DNA of 64,000 nt. Source: Desulfosporosinus sp. (GTDB lineage: Bacteria; Bacillota; Desulfitobacteriia; Desulfitobacteriales; Desulfitobacteriaceae). This document shows positions 62,327 to 64,000 of the stretch, one piece after another (the stretch's first letter is position 1; each line of letters starts with the position of its first letter). Made by a program: the position numbers and the translations under genes. The notes beneath the pieces are model-generated. The model saw only the letters and a program-made list of their open reading frames with translations, had not been told where the DNA came from and did no database searches. Where the stretch lies: positions 16,049-80,048 of the forward strand of contig JAIMKP010000008.1 in assembly GCA_020692355.1 (NCBI GenBank). The letters run 5' to 3'.

Positions 62327-63982
62327 ATGTTAGGTGGAAAATTTCCCTGGCTAAAAAACTATCCCCCTGGTGTAAAAGCAAATGTCGACATTCCGCAGAA
62401 GTCCTTAGGTCAACTCTTTGACGAAACCGTTGCAGCTAAACCGGATAACCTGGCGCTGATTTTTGGCCCGCTCCAGATTACGTATGCCCAGTTTGGAGAC
62501 CAAGTCAATCGTTTTACCACCGCTTTGGCGGATCTCGGAATTAAAAAAGGGGATAGGGTCGGGTTAATGGGGCCTAACTGCCCCCAATGGGAAGTTGCTT
62601 TCTTTGCGCTGGTCAAACTGGGGGCCATCGTTGTGCAGACCAATCCCATGTATGTGGAACGTGAGATTGCGTATCAGATGAATGATTCGGATGCTACGGC
62701 GATCATCGTCTGGGATGCGCTCTATCCCCGCGTGCAAAGTGTGCTCAAGGAGACGTCCCTTAAACAAGTCGTCACGTTCTACTTTACGCAACCCGCCGGT
62801 CAGTTTGAAGGAGTTTTCGAATTCAACAAGCTGGTGCAGAAATATCCGCCCACGCCACCAAAAGTAGCGATCAATCCTGAAGAGGATATTGCCGTACTCC
62901 AGTATACCGGAGGAACAACAGGTGTCTCTAAAGGGGTGATGCTGACTCACTTCAATTTGATTGCTAATACTTATCAGGTTATTGAATGGTCTCCGAATAT
63001 TGAGTACGGCCATGAACGCATTCTAACCGTGTTGCCCGTCTTCCATGTTTACGGCATGACCGATTGTATGAACTATGCAGTAGCCATGGCGAGTGCGCAG
63101 ATTTTATTGCCACGTTTCGACACCGAGCAAGTTTTGGAAGCGATTCGAGTGCACCAGGCAACCGTTTTCCCGGGTGCTCCGACCATGTATGTTGCGATTA
63201 ATGCCTATCCCAAAGTCGGGGAGTATCAGGAGGCTTTGGCTGCGATTAAGGTTTGCAACAGCGGTTCTGCTCCTTTGCCTGTCGAGGTGGCCCAAAGATT
63301 TGGTGCGATTACGCAAGGTAGCAATCTGGTAGAAGGATATGGTCTTTCTGAGGCGTCTCCAGTGACCCACAGCAACCCTCTGGATCGACCGGGCCGGATT
63401 GGTTCGATAGGCGTACCGATTCCGAACACTGACGCAGTTGTTGTGGATCTGGAGACCGGAACGAAGGAATTGCCGCCTGGGGAAATCGGCGAACTGCTCA
63501 TCAGCGGGCCCCAAGTCATGAAAGGATATTGGAACAAACCGGAGGAGACGGCGAAAACACTGCGCAATGGCTGGTTGTATACCGGAGATATTGCCCGCAT
63601 GGATGAAGACGGCTACTTTCATATCGTCGACCGCAAGAAAGACATGATCATTGCCGGAGGGTTTAATATTTATCCCCGCGACATTGAAGAAGTCCTCTAT
63701 GAGCACCCCAAGGTCAAAGAAGCGGTGGTCGCCGGGGTTCCCGATCCCTACCGGGGTGAAACCGTCAAGGCCTATATCGTCCTTAAAGAGGGTGAGATGG
63801 CGACTGAACAAGAGTTCATTGATTATTGCCGCAGTAAATTGGCGGCTTTTAAAGCCCCCCGTGCCGTAGAATTCAGGGATGCGCTCCCGCGCACGATCGT
63901 CGGCAAGGTGTTGCGCCGCCATCTCATTGAAGAGGAAAAAGCAAAGCTCGCGCAGGCCGAGGCCTCTGCCGGCAAGGAATAG
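62327..63982 (+). CDS. AMP-forming acyl-CoA ligase 2 (FadD-like)
   Basis: 551 residues. Adenylation motifs are LQYTGGTTGVSKGVM, YGLSEASPVTHSNP, YTGDIARMDEDGYFHIVDRK and the Lys in PRTIVGKVLRRHL. It closely resembles long-chain fatty acid--CoA ligases. A GGGAGGAA site precedes the ATG. It is the second ligase of the island and stands after an importer, which fits uptake followed by activation. Confidence 0.9.
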   Translation: MLGGKFPWLKNYPPGVKANVDIPQKSLGQLFDETVAAKPDNLALIFGPLQITYAQFGDQVNRFTTALADLGIKKGDRVGLMGPNCPQWEVAFFALVKLGAIVVQTNPMYVEREIAYQMNDSDATAIIVWDALYPRVQSVLKETSLKQVVTFYFTQPAGQFEGVFEFNKLVQKYPPTPPKVAINPEEDIAVLQYTGGTTGVSKGVMLTHFNLIANTYQVIEWSPNIEYGHERILTVLPVFHVYGMTDCMNYAVAMASAQILLPRFDTEQVLEAIRVHQATVFPGAPTMYVAINAYPKVGEYQEALAAIKVCNSGSAPLPVEVAQRFGAITQGSNLVEGYGLSEASPVTHSNPLDRPGRIGSIGVPIPNTDAVVVDLETGTKELPPGEIGELLISGPQVMKGYWNKPEETAKTLRNGWLYTGDIARMDEDGYFHIVDRKKDMIIAGGFNIYPRDIEEVLYEHPKVKEAVVAGVPDPYRGETVKAYIVLKEGEMATEQEFIDYCRSKLAAFKAPRAVEFRDALPRTIVGKVLRRHLIEEEKAKLAQAEASAGKE

Positions 63983-64000
63983 TGCCCAGAACCGTTGAGC

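Overview
The window looks like a chromosome segment of an anaerobic, probably spore-forming Firmicute of the Desulfitobacterium/Desulfosporosinus type. The reasons are Gram-positive Shine-Dalgarno sites with frequent TTG/GTG starts, ferredoxin-linked 2-oxoacid oxidation, butyrate kinase, two [4Fe-4S] 4-hydroxybutyryl-CoA dehydratase-type enzymes, a bacterial XPB helicase, a CotJC-like manganese catalase and sigma-54 control of acyl-CoA genes. The genus is an inference. No rRNA, tRNA, complete insertion sequence, phage gene or CRISPR array was seen.

Layout. 1-4.2 kb (+): a 9-bp tandem repeat, an ECF vitamin-type transporter (S, A1, A2, T) and a P1-family peptidase. 4.3-9.8 kb (-): one tight operon, ferredoxin-VorB-VorA-VorC-Ptb-Buk-GntR, which should oxidise branched 2-oxoacids to acyl-CoA and recover ATP through acyl-phosphate; a FadR-like palindrome sits in its leader. 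10-12.4 kb (+): AmmeMemoRadiSam pair. 12.4-13.0 kb: no intact gene, but a degenerate 7-residue-repeat reading frame broken by one amber codon. 13-16.7 kb (-): XPB helicase and an XPB-N/WYL-like partner. 16.7-22.6 kb: PucR regulator divergent from a semialdehyde dehydrogenase, an omega-aminotransferase and a frameshifted alanine dehydrogenase (probable beta-alanine degradation). 22.6-27.6 kb (+): promoter, attenuator and a five-gene branched-chain amino acid ABC transporter. 27.8-32.1 kb: an AT-rich DUF1646 transporter, Mn catalase, DoxX, TrmO with a His-rich tail, and a one-chain AbrB-RelE fusion.

32.2-64 kb (almost all +) is an acyl-CoA catabolic island. It holds two thiolases, two MaoC half-dehydratases, two crotonases, two acyl-CoA dehydrogenases, a 3-hydroxyacyl-CoA dehydrogenase, two 4-hydroxybutyryl-CoA dehydratase-type proteins, two acyl-CoA ligases, a phosphotriesterase-family probable lactonase, a second five-gene Liv-type importer, a DUF362 protein and an unusual iron-sulfur gene set. 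Together these could import a carboxylic acid or lactone, activate it, dehydrate a 4-hydroxyacyl-CoA and thiolyse the product to acetyl-CoA.

Regulation of the island is partly readable. A PAS/AAA+ sigma-54 activator is encoded at 36.7 kb. Two -24/-12 promoters (38.57 and 47.21 kb) each lie downstream of a pair of palindromes, TTTGTAT-N7-ATACAAA-like, centred exactly 42 bp apart, with a terminator between palindromes and promoter. Two related copies of a highly structured element with an IS200/IS605-like right end (38.2 and 51.6 kb) carry no protein gene and may be non-autonomous elements or guide-type RNAs. Decayed genes (racemase tail, CGGCNP protein, alanine dehydrogenase) and a mazEF module mark points of turnover.
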